Positions 25,510-34,741 of a stretch of 64,000 nucleotides of DNA are shown here, one piece after another. The DNA lies in NCBI GenBank assembly GCA_963785645.1, contig CAWAWG010000004.1, positions 620,001 to 684,000 of the forward strand, read 5' to 3'. Below the pieces are notes generated by a model. The model was not told the origin of the DNA and did no database searches. It saw only the letters and a program-made list of their open reading frames with translations. The stretch's first letter is position 1. Every line of letters starts with the position of its first letter. A program made the position numbers and the translations under genes. The stretch is from Trebonia sp963785645 (GTDB taxonomy: Bacteria > Actinomycetota > Actinomycetes > Streptosporangiales > Streptosporangiaceae).

Positions 25510-26706
25510 GTGGGTGACGACCTGGCCGATGATCTGGGTGACGACCTGCCCGTCGATCTGGTTGATGATCTGGCCGGCGACGTCGACGGGCCGGAGCTAC
25601 CGGACGGACCTGAAGACTTCGAGGACCCCGAGGCCGGCGACGCCCCCGCCGGGGCGGCCGCCGAGGCCGAGGCCCCCGGTCCGGCTGGCGTGCGCGGGCC
25701 CGCTCTCTCCCCGGAGGCCGCCGGCGCGGACGAGGAGATCCTGGTCTTCGGCGACGATGACGACGACCTCCCGGCCGCCCACGTCGCCATTGCCGGGGCG
25801 ACGGCGGACCCGGTCAAGGACTACCTGAAGAAAATCGGCAAGGTCCCCCTGCTGAGTGCCGAGCAGGAGGTTGAGCTGGCCAAGCGGATCGAGGCGGGCC
25901 TGTTCGCCGAGGAGAAGCTCTCCCACGGCGCTGGACTCCCGGGCGACGCGCACAGCGACATGGAATGGGTCGCTGAGGATGGTCGGCGGGCGAAGAATCA
26001 TCTGCTTGAGGCGAACTTGCGGCTGGTGGTGTCGCTGGCTAAGCGGTATACGGGGCGGGGGATGCTGTTCCTGGATTTGATCCAGGAGGGGAACCTGGGG
26101 CTGATCCGTGCGGTGGAGAAGTTCGATTACACCAAGGGGTACAAGTTCTCGACGTATGCCACGTGGTGGATCCGGCAGGCGATTACCCGGGCGATGGCGG
26201 ACCAGGCGCGGACGATCCGGATTCCGGTGCACATGGTCGAGGTGATCAACAAGCTGGCCCGGGTGCAGCGGCAGATGCTGCAGGACCTGGGGCGGGAGCC
26301 GACGCCGGAGGAGCTGGCGGTCGAGCTGGACATGACGCCGGAGAAGGTCGTGGAGGTGCAGAAGTACGGGCGGGAGCCGATTTCGCTGCATACTCCGCTG
26401 GGGGAGGACGGGGACAGCGAGTTCGGGGACCTGATCGAGGACTCGGAGGCGATCCAGCCGGGCGAGGCGGTCTCGTTCACGCTGCTGCAGGAGCAGCTGC
26501 ACTCGGTGCTCGACACGCTGTCGGAGCGGGAGGCGGGGGTGGTCTCGATGCGGTTCGGGCTGACCGACGGCCAGCCGAAGACGCTGGACGAGATCGGCAA
26601 GGTCTACGGCGTTACCCGCGAGCGGATCCGCCAGATCGAGTCCAAGACAATGTCAAAGCTCCGCCAGCCGTCCCGCTCCCAGCTCCTGCGCGACTACCTG
26701 GACTAA
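25510..26706 (+). CDS. HrdB-like primary-type RNA polymerase sigma factor
   Basis: The intact frame gives 398 residues from GTG 25510; the genuine start is probably TTG 25113. After an acidic segment, region 1.2 begins ATADPVKDYLKKIGKVPLLSAEQEVELAKRIEAG. Region 2 (NLRLVVSLAKRYTGRGMLFLDLIQEGNLGLIRAVEKFDYTKGYKFSTYATWWIRQAITRA), region 3 and region 4.2 (TLDEIGKVYGVTRERIRQIESKTMSKLRQPSR) are nearly identical to what I recall of actinomycete HrdB. The Lys/Ala-rich N-terminus and region 1.1 of HrdB are missing and replaced by a short acidic tract. It should recognise standard -35/-10 promoters. It is either the principal sigma with a broken start or a paralogue. Confidence 0.92.
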   Translation: MGDDLADDLGDDLPVDLVDDLAGDVDGPELPDGPEDFEDPEAGDAPAGAAAEAEAPGPAGVRGPALSPEAAGADEEILVFGDDDDDLPAAHVAIAGATADPVKDYLKKIGKVPLLSAEQEVELAKRIEAGLFAEEKLSHGAGLPGDAHSDMEWVAEDGRRAKNHLLEANLRLVVSLAKRYTGRGMLFLDLIQEGNLGLIRAVEKFDYTKGYKFSTYATWWIRQAITRAMADQARTIRIPVHMVEVINKLARVQRQMLQDLGREPTPEELAVELDMTPEKVVEVQKYGREPISLHTPLGEDGDSEFGDLIEDSEAIQPGEAVSFTLLQEQLHSVLDTLSEREAGVVSMRFGLTDGQPKTLDEIGKVYGVTRERIRQIESKTMSKLRQPSRSQLLRDYLD

Positions 26707-26708
26707 AC

Positions 26709-26739
26709 CCCGGTCGGCGGTCAGCGAACGCCGACCGGG
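26709..26739. terminator. Convergent terminator hairpin after the sigma gene
   Basis: CCCGGTCGGCG (26709-26719) and CGCCGACCGGG (26729-26739) form a perfect 11-bp stem with a 9-nt loop, 3 bp after the sigma stop. It overlaps the likely end of the opposite-strand DUF6807 gene (stop at 26721). Confidence 0.8.
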
Positions 26740-27594
26740 CCAGGCACTTCGGAGGCAGGCGCGTCGGCCCAGGCCTGCACGGCGCTGTTGTCGAGCGTGC
26801 GGTCGGCCAGCAGCGTGCGGAGTCCCCGCGTCACCGCACCGCCCGACGGCAAGGTGAGTGCGTCCCCGGCGGCGAGTTGCGAGCCGACGCCCGGGTACTT
26901 CCTCGACCCGGACGAACCAGGGATCGGCCCGGGTGGCCTGGTTGGTCCCGGTGAACACCAGGGTGAAGCCGGCCGGGCGGTCAACCCAGGCAAGCCACTG
27001 CGCGGCGCGGTTGTGTACCGCCCGCTCGCCCGCACTGGTGGCGGTGTACACCTGCGGCGTGCGGGCCGGAGGCAGGCGCCAGAACAGGCCGCCGTATCCG
27101 GCTCCCTCCCGGCCGTTCGTTGCGGGACTGCCGAGCCGCATGGATCGGTCGGTGGCGTTGGTGAGGGTGGTGACGAGCCGGAGTTCCCAGCCGTGGGCGG
27201 CCAGGCGTGCCTGTACCTGACGGTGCTCGGCCAGCAGGAGTTCCCCGTGCGGACTGAGCCAGTGCAGCCGCTCGGTGAACCCGTCGTCACCGGACCGCTC
27301 GAAACCGGCATGCACGATCCGGCCGTGGTCTTCGCGCCAGATGTAGCCCTGGCCGCGCACGTAGGTGCGGCCACCCCAGAGGTTCCAGCCCCCGACGTCC
27401 GCCAGCGCGACGGAGACGCCCAGATGCCACCGGTGGTCCGCCGGCTGGACGTCAGTCACCGGAATGCCGCCGAGGGTGCGGACGGGGTGAAGATACGGCC
27501 GCGGCGACAGGGTCGGATCCAACTCGCTGCCCTCCATGTAGTCGGCCACCGGCACGCCGTCCAGCCGCAGCCTCGCCAGAAGATGCTCGCCCAC
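26721..27594 (-). CDS. DUF6807 (PmoA-like) family protein, one C-terminal frameshift
   Basis: The N-terminal about 230 residues read well: SPRPYLHPVRTLGGIPVTDVQPADHRWHLGVSVALADVGGWNLWGGRTYVRG is the signature of the DUF6807 family, often found in carbohydrate loci. After DPWFVRVEE the frame shifts near 26895: the expected end YPGVGSQLAAGDALTLPSGG..AWADAPASEVPGPVGVR lies in the frame that stops at 26721, while the uninterrupted frame runs on to 26653. Function is unknown; the fold is a beta-sandwich that may bind sugars. It is last in a four-gene minus-strand unit with ROK and two Gfo/Idh/MocA genes. Confidence 0.78.
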
Positions 27595-27638
27595 CGGTCA
27601 CCGCCGCCGCGCCGTGTGCGCTGGGCAGGCCCGGGGCT

Positions 27639-28792
27639 TCACAGCGCGAGTTCCGGAATGTCGAGGCGGCGTCCTTCGGCCGCGGATCGCGTGCCGATCT
27701 CGGCGAGCTGGACACCCCTGGCCCCGGCGAGCAGGTCATGACGGAACGGCGTGCCCGCCACCACGTGAGAGAGGAACAGTTCCCACTGCGCGCGGAACCC
27801 GTTGCCGAATACCCCGTTGTCGGGAACGGGCTGCCACTGTGAAAGGAAGTCCCCCTCGTTCGGGATATCGGGGTTCCAGACGGGACGCGGGGTGTTGGCG
27901 CGGTGCTGCACCACGCAGTCCCGAAGCCCGGCGACGGCGCTTCCCTCGGTGCCGTCGACCTGGAACTCCACCAGCTCGTCGCGGTGCACGCGCACGCCCA
28001 GGAGGAGTTCATCGCCGCGACGATGCCGCCGTCGAGCTCGAAGATGGCGTACGCCGCGTCGTCGGCGGTGCGGCGTAGGGAGTGCCCGCTCGTCCACCGG
28101 CGCTGGGATGTGCGTAGTGGCCTGCGCGTACACGGTCCGCACCGGACCGAAAAGGTTGTCCAGCACGTAGCGCCAGTGCGGGAACATGTCGAGGATGATG
28201 CCGCCGCCGTCTTCGGCGCGGTAGTTCCACGACGGGCGCTGGGCGGGCTGCGCAGTCGCCCTCGAACACCCAGTAGCCGAACTCGCCGCGCACCGAGAGG
28301 ATGCGGCCGAAGAACCCGCGTTGATCAGCGTTTGGAGCTTCATCAGGCCGGGCAGGAAGAGCTTGTCCTGCACCACGCCGTGCTTGACGCCGGCCTGGCG
28401 GGCCTGCGCGGTACAGGTGGAGCGCCTGGGAGAGGTGGTGGCCACGGGCTTCTCGCAGTAGATGTGTTTGCCGCGCGGCGATCGCCGGCGCGGACGGCCT
28501 CGGCGCGGCGCTCGGTGAGTTTGGGCGTCGAAGTAGACGGAGTAGGCGGGGTCGGCGAGGGCCGCGGCGAGGTCGGTGGTCCATGGCAGGCCGCGCGCGT
28601 TCGGCGATGATGGCTTCCAGCTTGTCGCGGCTGCGCCCCACCAGCAGGGGGTTGGGCAGGATGGTTTCGGCAGTCGGGGAGCCTGACGCCGCCCTGCTGC
28701 GCGGATGGCCAGGATCGACCGGCGCAGGTGCTGGTTTAGCCCATGCGGCCGGTGACGCCGTTCATCGCAATTGTGAGGGTGGTGCGGGGCAT
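27639..28792 (-). pseudogene. Gfo/Idh/MocA-family oxidoreductase, many frameshifts
   Basis: The start ATG at 28792 has GAGGAG upstream and gives PRTTLTIAMNGVTGRMG, a Rossmann start, but hits a stop at once. Later pieces in different frames include LLVGRSRDKLEAIIAERA, LAAALADPAYSVYFDAQTHRA, GKHIYCEKPVA (the EKP motif), GVVQDKLFLPGLMKL, WNYRAEDGGGIILDMFPHWRYVLDNLFG and, in the last intact stretch, VHRDELVEFQVDGTEGSAVAGL. At least six indels are needed to rebuild one protein of about 385 residues. All motifs are present, so a sequencing problem in this stretch is a serious possibility. It would be an NAD(P)-dependent sugar or inositol-type dehydrogenase. Confidence 0.72.
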
Positions 28793-28870
28793 GGCTCTCC
28801 TCATTCAAGCCCGGGGGGTTTCAATCGGCGGAAGCGATTCGGGCGGGGGACCCTTACCGGCCGCACCGGG

Positions 28871-29947
28871 TTAACCGGCGCCGCGGTCGCCTCCCATGCT
28901 GTCGTAGAAGGGGTTTCCAGGTGCGAGGTCCGCCGGCGGCACCGGACGGGCGGTCGCGGCGGACGCGTAGATGGCGGTGACCAGCGCTAGTGTTCTGCGG
29001 GAGTCGGCCGGGACCACCGGGGGCGGCGTGCCGTCGCGCAGGCAGGAAAGCACCTCCGCGAACTGCGCGCGGTGCCCGCTGCGGTCATCGGGCGCCACGT
29101 CGGCTCCCGATGCCTTCCAGGCCGCGAGAACTTCGTCCTGCCCGGGCGCGGGGGTGATCCGCCAGTCCTCGTCGCGGTAGCCGTACAAGTGGGTCACCTC
29201 GACGGTGGCACGCTCGAAGTCGTAGCGCAGGTACGACTCCTGGCGCGGGGAGACCAGGCTGTTCACGACCGAGGCGACCGCGCCCGAGGCGAAGGTCACG
29301 TGGGCCATGGAAACGTCTTCGGTCTGGGTACGGCGGGCCTGGGTCCTGGTGATCGCGGACACCTCGGTCCAGTCGCCGAGCGCGTCGAGCAGCATGTCCA
29401 TCTGATGGATGCCAAGTCCCATCGTCGGGCCGCCGCCTTCGCTGTCCCAGCGGCCCCGCCATGGCACGTCCAGGTAGGCCTGGTCACGGAACCACGTGGT
29501 GTTACAGGTGGCCAGCAGCGGACGGCCAAGCAGCCCGGACGCCGCGAGCGCCTTCAGCCGGAGCTGACCATGGCCGAACCGGTGCTGGAACACCGTCGCG
29601 AACCACGGTGGACCGCTCGCCGCGGCGGCGATCTCGTCGAATTCGCGCAGGGAGAGAGCGGGCGGCTTCTCCGTGAGCACGCTGACGCCGGCGCCCAGGC
29701 AGGCGAGCGCCTGCTCGCGGTGCAGGCCGGGGGGCGTACACAGGTAGACCAGGTCGGGGCGGGCCTGCGCCAGCAGTTTCCCCATGTCGTCGTAGCCGTC
29801 CGGCACATGGTGGGCCGCCAGGAACGCGTCGAGGCGCGCACGGTTGGTATCGGCCGCCGCGACGATCCTGGCCTCGACCGGTCCGGCCAGCAGGTCCGCC
29901 GCGTGGGACATGGCGACATCCCCCGTACCCACGATCGCGATTCGCAC
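28871..29947 (-). CDS. Gfo/Idh/MocA-family oxidoreductase
   Basis: 358 residues from GTG 29947 (GAGGAAAG upstream); longer starts exist but add a non-conserved tail. Rossmann motif RIAIVGTGDVAMSHAADL, substrate-binding LCTPPGLHREQALACLGAGVSVLTEKPPALSLREFDEI with the Glu-Lys-Pro motif, and GGGPTMGLGIHQMDMLLDALG with the active-site His region. It should oxidise or reduce a sugar-derived substrate with NAD(P). Intact, unlike its downstream neighbour. It is the second gene after the ROK regulator, with a 53-bp gap, so operon membership is likely. Confidence 0.9.
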   Translation of the reverse strand: MRIAIVGTGDVAMSHAADLLAGPVEARIVAAADTNRARLDAFLAAHHVPDGYDDMGKLLAQARPDLVYLCTPPGLHREQALACLGAGVSVLTEKPPALSLREFDEIAAAASGPPWFATVFQHRFGHGQLRLKALAASGLLGRPLLATCNTTWFRDQAYLDVPWRGRWDSEGGGPTMGLGIHQMDMLLDALGDWTEVSAITRTQARRTQTEDVSMAHVTFASGAVASVVNSLVSPRQESYLRYDFERATVEVTHLYGYRDEDWRITPAPGQDEVLAAWKASGADVAPDDRSGHRAQFAEVLSCLRDGTPPPVVPADSRRTLALVTAIYASAATARPVPPADLAPGNPFYDSMGGDRGAG

Positions 29948-30000
29948 AGGCAAGCTTTCCTCACTTCGGGTCGGTGAGCCGGGACTCACGGTCGTTACCA

Positions 30001-31193
30001 TCACGCCAGGTACGTCGCGGTACGAGCGCGCTCGATGGTCAGCGCGCTCACGCCGGTGATCGCCGCGTCGAATCCGAGGTCGCTCGCCACGATCCGCGGA
30101 ACCCACGGGATGCGCCCGGCCAGGCGCTTGGTGAGCTCGGCGGCGGACTCCTCGCTGTACTGCGCGAACGCTCCGGCAAGCACGATGACCTGGGGCGCGA
30201 GCACCACGGAGAGAGCGACGAACGCGAGCGCTATCGAGTCGAAGAACTCCTTACGCGCGCGGGTGGCCTCGGTGTCGCCGGCCCGCAGCGGGCCATCATC
30301 GCGCGGAACGCGGGGCCGATGCGCCTGCCGGGGCGCACGCTCTCCTCCTGCTGCACGAACGGGAGCACCCGGGCCGCGAGGCTCGACTCGATGTCGCCCT
30401 GCTCGGTGAAGTACCGTGCGAACGACGCGGTGGACGTCAGCAGGAAGCCGATCTCGCCCGCGGCCGATCGGTCGCCCCGGTAGAGCCGCCCCTCGTTGAT
30501 GATTCCGGCACTGATCCTGGCGCCGAGGACGAGCGCGACGGCGTTGTGCACGCCGCTGCTCGCGCCGTAGGTCCACTCGCCGAACGCCGTCGCGTTGGCG
30601 TCGTTCTCCACGTACACGGGCAGGCCGCTGCGACCGGACACGATCTCGGCCAGCGGCAGCTCGTGCCAGTCGAGCTCGACCGCCTTCGACACCACGCCCT
30701 TGTCCACGATGCCGGGGACGGCGATGCCGACGGCCACGACCGGCGACTTCACCCCGGTTTCCTTCGACGTCAGCTTCTTAACGAACCGCAGCAGGCCGTC
30801 GACCCGGGCCGCGCCGGGATCCGCGTCCGCCAAGTCGAAAGCGAGGCTCTCCTCGTAGAGCGTGGTGCCGCCCAGGTCGACCAGGCGCCCCCGCGCGGTG
30901 TACTCGGTGACGTCGACCGCGGCCACGGCCTGAATGGACGGCGCGAACCGCAGCAGGGACGAGGGCCTCCCGACCGAGGAGCGGACCTGTCCCGCCAACT
31001 CGATCACGCCCTCGTCGATGAGCGCCGCGGTGAGCCGTTCGACGGTGGCGGACCCGAGCCCGGTGCGCTTCACGATGTCACGTCGAGACAGCGGACCGTG
31101 AGCGCGCAGCACGTCGATGATCGCCGTCCGGTTGATCTCAATGACGTGGCGCGTCGTCGCTGTCCGCGGCGCCCGCGTTTCCTCGTTGCTCAT
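30001..31193 (-). CDS. ROK-family transcriptional regulator, one frameshift
   Basis: N-terminal winged helix: TRHVIEINRTAIIDVLRAHGPLSRRDIVKRTGLGSATVERLTAALIDEGVI. The ROK/sugar-kinase-like domain follows with VVAVGIAVPGIVDKGVV, LPVYVENDANATAFGEW and a GARISAGIINEGRLYRG loop; the classic zinc-binding CxCGxxGC motif is not visible. The uninterrupted frame ends at 30231, but near 30295 the frame must change to give ARKEFFDSIALAFVALSVVLAPQVIVLAGAF..IERARTATYLA ending at 30001. It is divergent from the sugar transporter operon, so it probably represses both directions. Confidence 0.85.
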
Positions 31194-31555
31194 GCTGCCG
31201 CCTCGTTAAACATCAGACTGACTATAAACCAGGAAATCGGAAGTCGCGCAAGTAGCAGATCGATGTCCAGCGGATAACTCTTCAGCATCACCATCTGCTG
31301 AAATAGTACGGCTGACCTTCTTGTATCTATTCGATCATAGTGATAGAAAAACGAGCTACCGCAACTGCATGGCGGAGCATCCTGCGCTTCGCCCGCCACA
31401 GCCGAAGGATCGACGATGACCTCATGCATGCGTGGCGCCCGCCTTTCGCCGGCGACCAGGCCCCCGTGTGCCGTGAGGCTGCGATACCTGCCCCCGGACC
31501 GCCCGCTCGCCCCGCTTGGTGAGCGTTTCACGGTGCCAAGAAGTAAGGAGTCACC
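31194..31555. promoter_or_regulatory. Divergent promoter region of the glycan locus
   Basis: A 362-bp gap between the ROK regulator and the sugar-binding protein. It is AT-rich around 31200-31360. AGCAGAT (31254-31260) and ATCTGCT (31303-31309) are inverted arms about 42 bp apart, and CTAT-tcgatc-ATAG sits near 31327-31340. Either could be a ROK operator; the evidence is weak. AAGGAG upstream of the ATG at 31556 is a clear ribosome site. Confidence 0.4.
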
Positions 31556-32866
31556 ATGCCCGTGCGTCATGCTTCACCCCTGAGATCCAGTATGCCCGAT
31601 ATGTCCCGCCGGTCCCTGCTTGGCGCCCTGGGCGGTGCCGGCGCCGCCCTGGCCGTGGCCGCCTGCAGCAGTTCCAGCGGCGGATCCTCGTCGGGTGGGG
31701 GCTCGGCCAAGAGCGTCACGTTCTGGATCTCCACGAGTGCGGCTCAGCTCGCGGGGTGGCAGCAGCTTGCCGCCGCCTACAAGAAGCAGGCCGGGGTCAC
31801 CGTCAACTTCGCGAACATTCCGTACTCCGGCTATCCCACGAAGCTGCACGACGCCGCGCAGGCGAACGCGCTCCCGGACATCGCCGACGTTCCCGCGCTG
31901 GACCCGATCTGGGTGAACAGCCTCCAGGACCTGAAGTCGATCATGAGCAACAACGTCAACCCGAACTTCGTCGCCACCGGGACGGGCGGGAAGGTGCTCT
32001 CCATCCCGTCGGACGTCACCGCCTCCGGCATGTTCATCAACAAGACGCTGTTCGACAAGGCCGGGGTCTCCTACCCGACGTCCCCGTCGAACACCTGGAC
32101 CTGGACGGAGTTCATCGCCTCGGCGAACAAGGCCCGCTCCGGCGCGGGCGCCAAGTACTCCCTGGTCTTCGACAACTCCCCGTCACGGCTGCGCGCCATG
32201 GTCTACGAGATGGGCGGCCAGTACATCCATGCCTCCGGCGGGACGTTCTCCTTCGACCCGGCGACCTTGAGCGCCGTGGAGGACTTCGTGAAGTGGAACG
32301 ACGACGTCACCATTCCCAAGTCCGTCTGGACAAGCGGGCAGGACCCGGAAGCGCTGTTCCAGAGCGGCGACGTGGCCGCGTACTGGTCCGGGGTGTGGCA
32401 GGTCTCCACGTTCGCGGAGTCCGTCACCAACTTCGAGTGGGCGAGCGCCGCCACGCCGGCGCAGCCGGTGCAGGCCAGCGACGTCAACGCGGGCGGCATG
32501 ATGGTGGCGTTCACCGGCGCGGGCAAGGACTTCATGAGCTTCATCTACGAGCCGTCGAACTACCGCACCCTGGTCGAGGTCAGCGGGTTCCTGCCGGTCG
32601 AAAGCGGCCTGGACGCGGTGTACCCGTTCAAGTCGGCGGCGGCGCAGGCGGCGTTCAAGCTGTACAACGAGGAGATCCCGCTGTACGCGCCTATCTCCGC
32701 CTACTTCAACAACACGCAGACGGAATGGGTGCTCAAGGGCAAGACCCTGACCACCGACCCGAGCGTCACCGAGATCGGCAAGGCGATCAACGGCCAGGAG
32801 TCGGTGGACACCGCACTGAAGAACATCGCCGCGGGATACAACGAGCAGGTCGGCGGGGTTCTTTAG
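31556..32866 (+). CDS. CUT1-type sugar ABC transporter substrate-binding lipoprotein
   Basis: 436 residues. The twin-arginine motif MSRRSLLGALGGAGAALAVAAC ends in a lipobox cysteine, followed by a Ser/Gly linker, so it is a Tat-exported lipoprotein. The mature domain is family-1 solute-binding-like: VTFWISTSAAQLAGWQQLAAAYKKQAGVTVNF, then IPSDVTASGMFINKTLFDKAGV and GDVAAYWSGVWQV. The likely ligand is an oligosaccharide, and the GH38 gene in the operon suggests mannose-containing glycans. First gene of the plus-strand operon; no transporter ATPase is in the locus, so a shared MsiK-type ATPase elsewhere is expected. Confidence 0.92.
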   Translation: MPVRHASPLRSSMPDMSRRSLLGALGGAGAALAVAACSSSSGGSSSGGGSAKSVTFWISTSAAQLAGWQQLAAAYKKQAGVTVNFANIPYSGYPTKLHDAAQANALPDIADVPALDPIWVNSLQDLKSIMSNNVNPNFVATGTGGKVLSIPSDVTASGMFINKTLFDKAGVSYPTSPSNTWTWTEFIASANKARSGAGAKYSLVFDNSPSRLRAMVYEMGGQYIHASGGTFSFDPATLSAVEDFVKWNDDVTIPKSVWTSGQDPEALFQSGDVAAYWSGVWQVSTFAESVTNFEWASAATPAQPVQASDVNAGGMMVAFTGAGKDFMSFIYEPSNYRTLVEVSGFLPVESGLDAVYPFKSAAAQAAFKLYNEEIPLYAPISAYFNNTQTEWVLKGKTLTTDPSVTEIGKAINGQESVDTALKNIAAGYNEQVGGVL

Positions 32867-32871
32867 GCCGA

Positions 32872-32913
32872 GCCGGGGGGAGCGGGAACCTCCTGCCTCC
32901 TGCTCCCCCCGGC
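32872..32913 (+). promoter_or_regulatory. Intra-operon stem-loop between binding protein and permease genes
   Basis: GCCGGGGGGAGC (32872-32883) and GCTCCCCCCGGC (32902-32913) form a perfect 12-bp stem with an 18-nt loop and no U-tract. Hairpins placed after solute-binding-protein genes commonly stabilise the upstream mRNA or reduce downstream expression, giving excess binding protein over permease. Confidence 0.7.
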
Positions 32914-32929
32914 GAAGGACGGAGCACGA

Positions 32930-33841
32930 ATGACGGAACTACGCATACCGCGCTTGCTCGCGCGCCGCGGCAAGTACAACCGGTACACCATCGCGCCGCT
33001 GGTGCTGATATCGGCCAACGTCGCGCTGTTCGGCCTGTTCTTCGCGTGGCCGGCGGTCATCGGCTTGATGTATTCGTTCACGAACTACACCGGCGTGGGC
33101 GCCTACCAGTACATCGGCCTGTCCAATTACAGCCATCTGTTCGGTGACAGCAACTTCTACGCGTCGCTCGAACGCACCCTGCTGTACACCGTGCTTGTCG
33201 TACCCCTGAACTTCGTGTTCTCGCTGCTCATCGCCAACCTGCTGGTGAGCAAGCACTCGAAGGGCAAGCTGGTCGCCCGCATCGTCTTCTTCATCCCGTG
33301 GCTGATCTCGCCCATCATCGTCGGCGTGATCTGGCGCTGGCTGTTCGGCGAGAACTTCGGGCTGATCAACTACATCATCCAGGAACTCGGCGGTCACCCG
33401 ATCCTGTGGCAGTCGGACGCGAACCTGTCGCTCGCCGTCGTCGTGTGCGCGGCGGTCTGGAGCGGGACGGCATTCTCCATGCTGCTGTTCATCGCGGCCA
33501 TCAAGAACGTCCCCACCTCCTACTACGAGGCGGCCTCGATCGACGGGGCGGATTCGTGGCACCTCTTCCGGCACATCACGCTGCCGAGCATCGCGCCGAC
33601 CTCGTTCATCGTGATCCTGCTGTCCACGTTGACCGCGATGAAGGAGTACCCGCTCTTCCTGTCACTCAACGGCGGTGGTCCAGGGACATCGAACAACCTG
33701 ATCGTCCAGTACATCTACAACACCGGCTTCAGCCTGGGACAGATCGGCTACGCGAGCGCCGCATCGTTCGTGCTCCTGCTCATCTTGATGGCCGTCGCCT
33801 TCATTCAGATGGCCGTCAACCGGCGGATGGAGAGGTCATGA
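32930..33841 (+). CDS. Sugar ABC transporter permease (first subunit)
   Basis: 303 residues with six predicted spans, opening with PLVLISANVALFGLFFAWPAVIGLMYSFTNYTG. The EAA loop reads YYEAASIDGADSWHLFRHITLPSIAPTSF, which contacts the ATPase. This is a MalF/UgpA-type permease. The stop overlaps the next start (ATGA). Confidence 0.93.
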   Translation: MTELRIPRLLARRGKYNRYTIAPLVLISANVALFGLFFAWPAVIGLMYSFTNYTGVGAYQYIGLSNYSHLFGDSNFYASLERTLLYTVLVVPLNFVFSLLIANLLVSKHSKGKLVARIVFFIPWLISPIIVGVIWRWLFGENFGLINYIIQELGGHPILWQSDANLSLAVVVCAAVWSGTAFSMLLFIAAIKNVPTSYYEAASIDGADSWHLFRHITLPSIAPTSFIVILLSTLTAMKEYPLFLSLNGGGPGTSNNLIVQYIYNTGFSLGQIGYASAASFVLLLILMAVAFIQMAVNRRMERS

Positions 33842-34734
33842 CCACGACGGACGCGACGCTGTCGACCGTCCGCGAATCAGCGCGGCACGCCAGCCGGAAG
33901 CGGCAAGGGCGCGCCACCGGCATCAGGCGCGCGTTCACCACCACGACGCTGCTGTGGATTCTGGCCGCGCTCTACGGGTTCCCGGTGCTGTGGTTCGTGC
34001 TCAGCTCCTTCAAGCCCGAGGGCGACCTGTTCTCCTATCCGCTGACGCTGCTGCCGAGGCACTGGAACTTCTCGGGGTACACGAACGCGTGGAACAGCTT
34101 CGACTTCGCGCGGTACTTCCTCAATACGTTTCTCGTCTGCGTCGCCACGACCGTCTTCACGATCGTGGCGAGCTGCTGCACGGGGTACGCGCTCGCGAAG
34201 TACAGCAACAAGTGGCTGAACATCTTCCTTGTCTGCATCCTGGCCACCACGATGCTGCCGACCGAGGTGATGCTCGCGCCCGAGTTCCTCGTCATCCGCG
34301 ACCTCGGCCTGTACAACTCGCTCACCGGCATCGTCGTGCCGTCGATCCTGACCGCCACCGGGTGCCTCATGTTCCGGCAGTTCTTCAAGACCGTCCCCGA
34401 CGAGCTGCTCGAGGCCGCCCGCATCGACGGTGCGCGCGAGCTGTACACCTTCGTCCGCATCATGGTGCCGATCTCGCGGCCGATCATGCTGACGCTCGCG
34501 ATCTTCTCGTTCCAGTGGCGGTGGAACGACTACATCTGGCCGCTCCTCGTACTCAACGACCCAAGCAAGTTCACCGTCCAGCTCGGGATCGAGACCATCG
34601 TCGGCGCGCAGAACATCGACTGGTCGGTGCTGCTCGGCGGGTCAGTCATCTCGATGATCCCGCTGATCGCCATCTACCTCGTGTTCCAGAAGTACGTCAT
34701 GAACGCCAACATCAACGCGGGACTGAAGGGCTGA
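33838..34734 (+). CDS. Sugar ABC transporter permease (second subunit)
   Basis: 298 residues, MalG/UgpE-type. A basic N-terminus is followed by spans such as LLWILAALYGFPVLWFVLSSFKP. The EAA motif reads LLEAARIDGARELYTFVRIMVPISRP, and the C-terminus ends in VFQKYVMNANINAGLKG, the usual closing segment of this subunit. Translationally coupled to the first permease by the 4-bp ATGA overlap. Confidence 0.93.
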   Translation: MTTTDATLSTVRESARHASRKRQGRATGIRRAFTTTTLLWILAALYGFPVLWFVLSSFKPEGDLFSYPLTLLPRHWNFSGYTNAWNSFDFARYFLNTFLVCVATTVFTIVASCCTGYALAKYSNKWLNIFLVCILATTMLPTEVMLAPEFLVIRDLGLYNSLTGIVVPSILTATGCLMFRQFFKTVPDELLEAARIDGARELYTFVRIMVPISRPIMLTLAIFSFQWRWNDYIWPLLVLNDPSKFTVQLGIETIVGAQNIDWSVLLGGSVISMIPLIAIYLVFQKYVMNANINAGLKG

Positions 34735-34741
34735 ACCCGGC

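Noticed and set aside
31254..31309. AGCAGAT/ATCTGCT inverted arms as a firm ROK operator
   Set aside because: Arms are short and 42 bp apart; kept only as a weak note in the divergent promoter entry.
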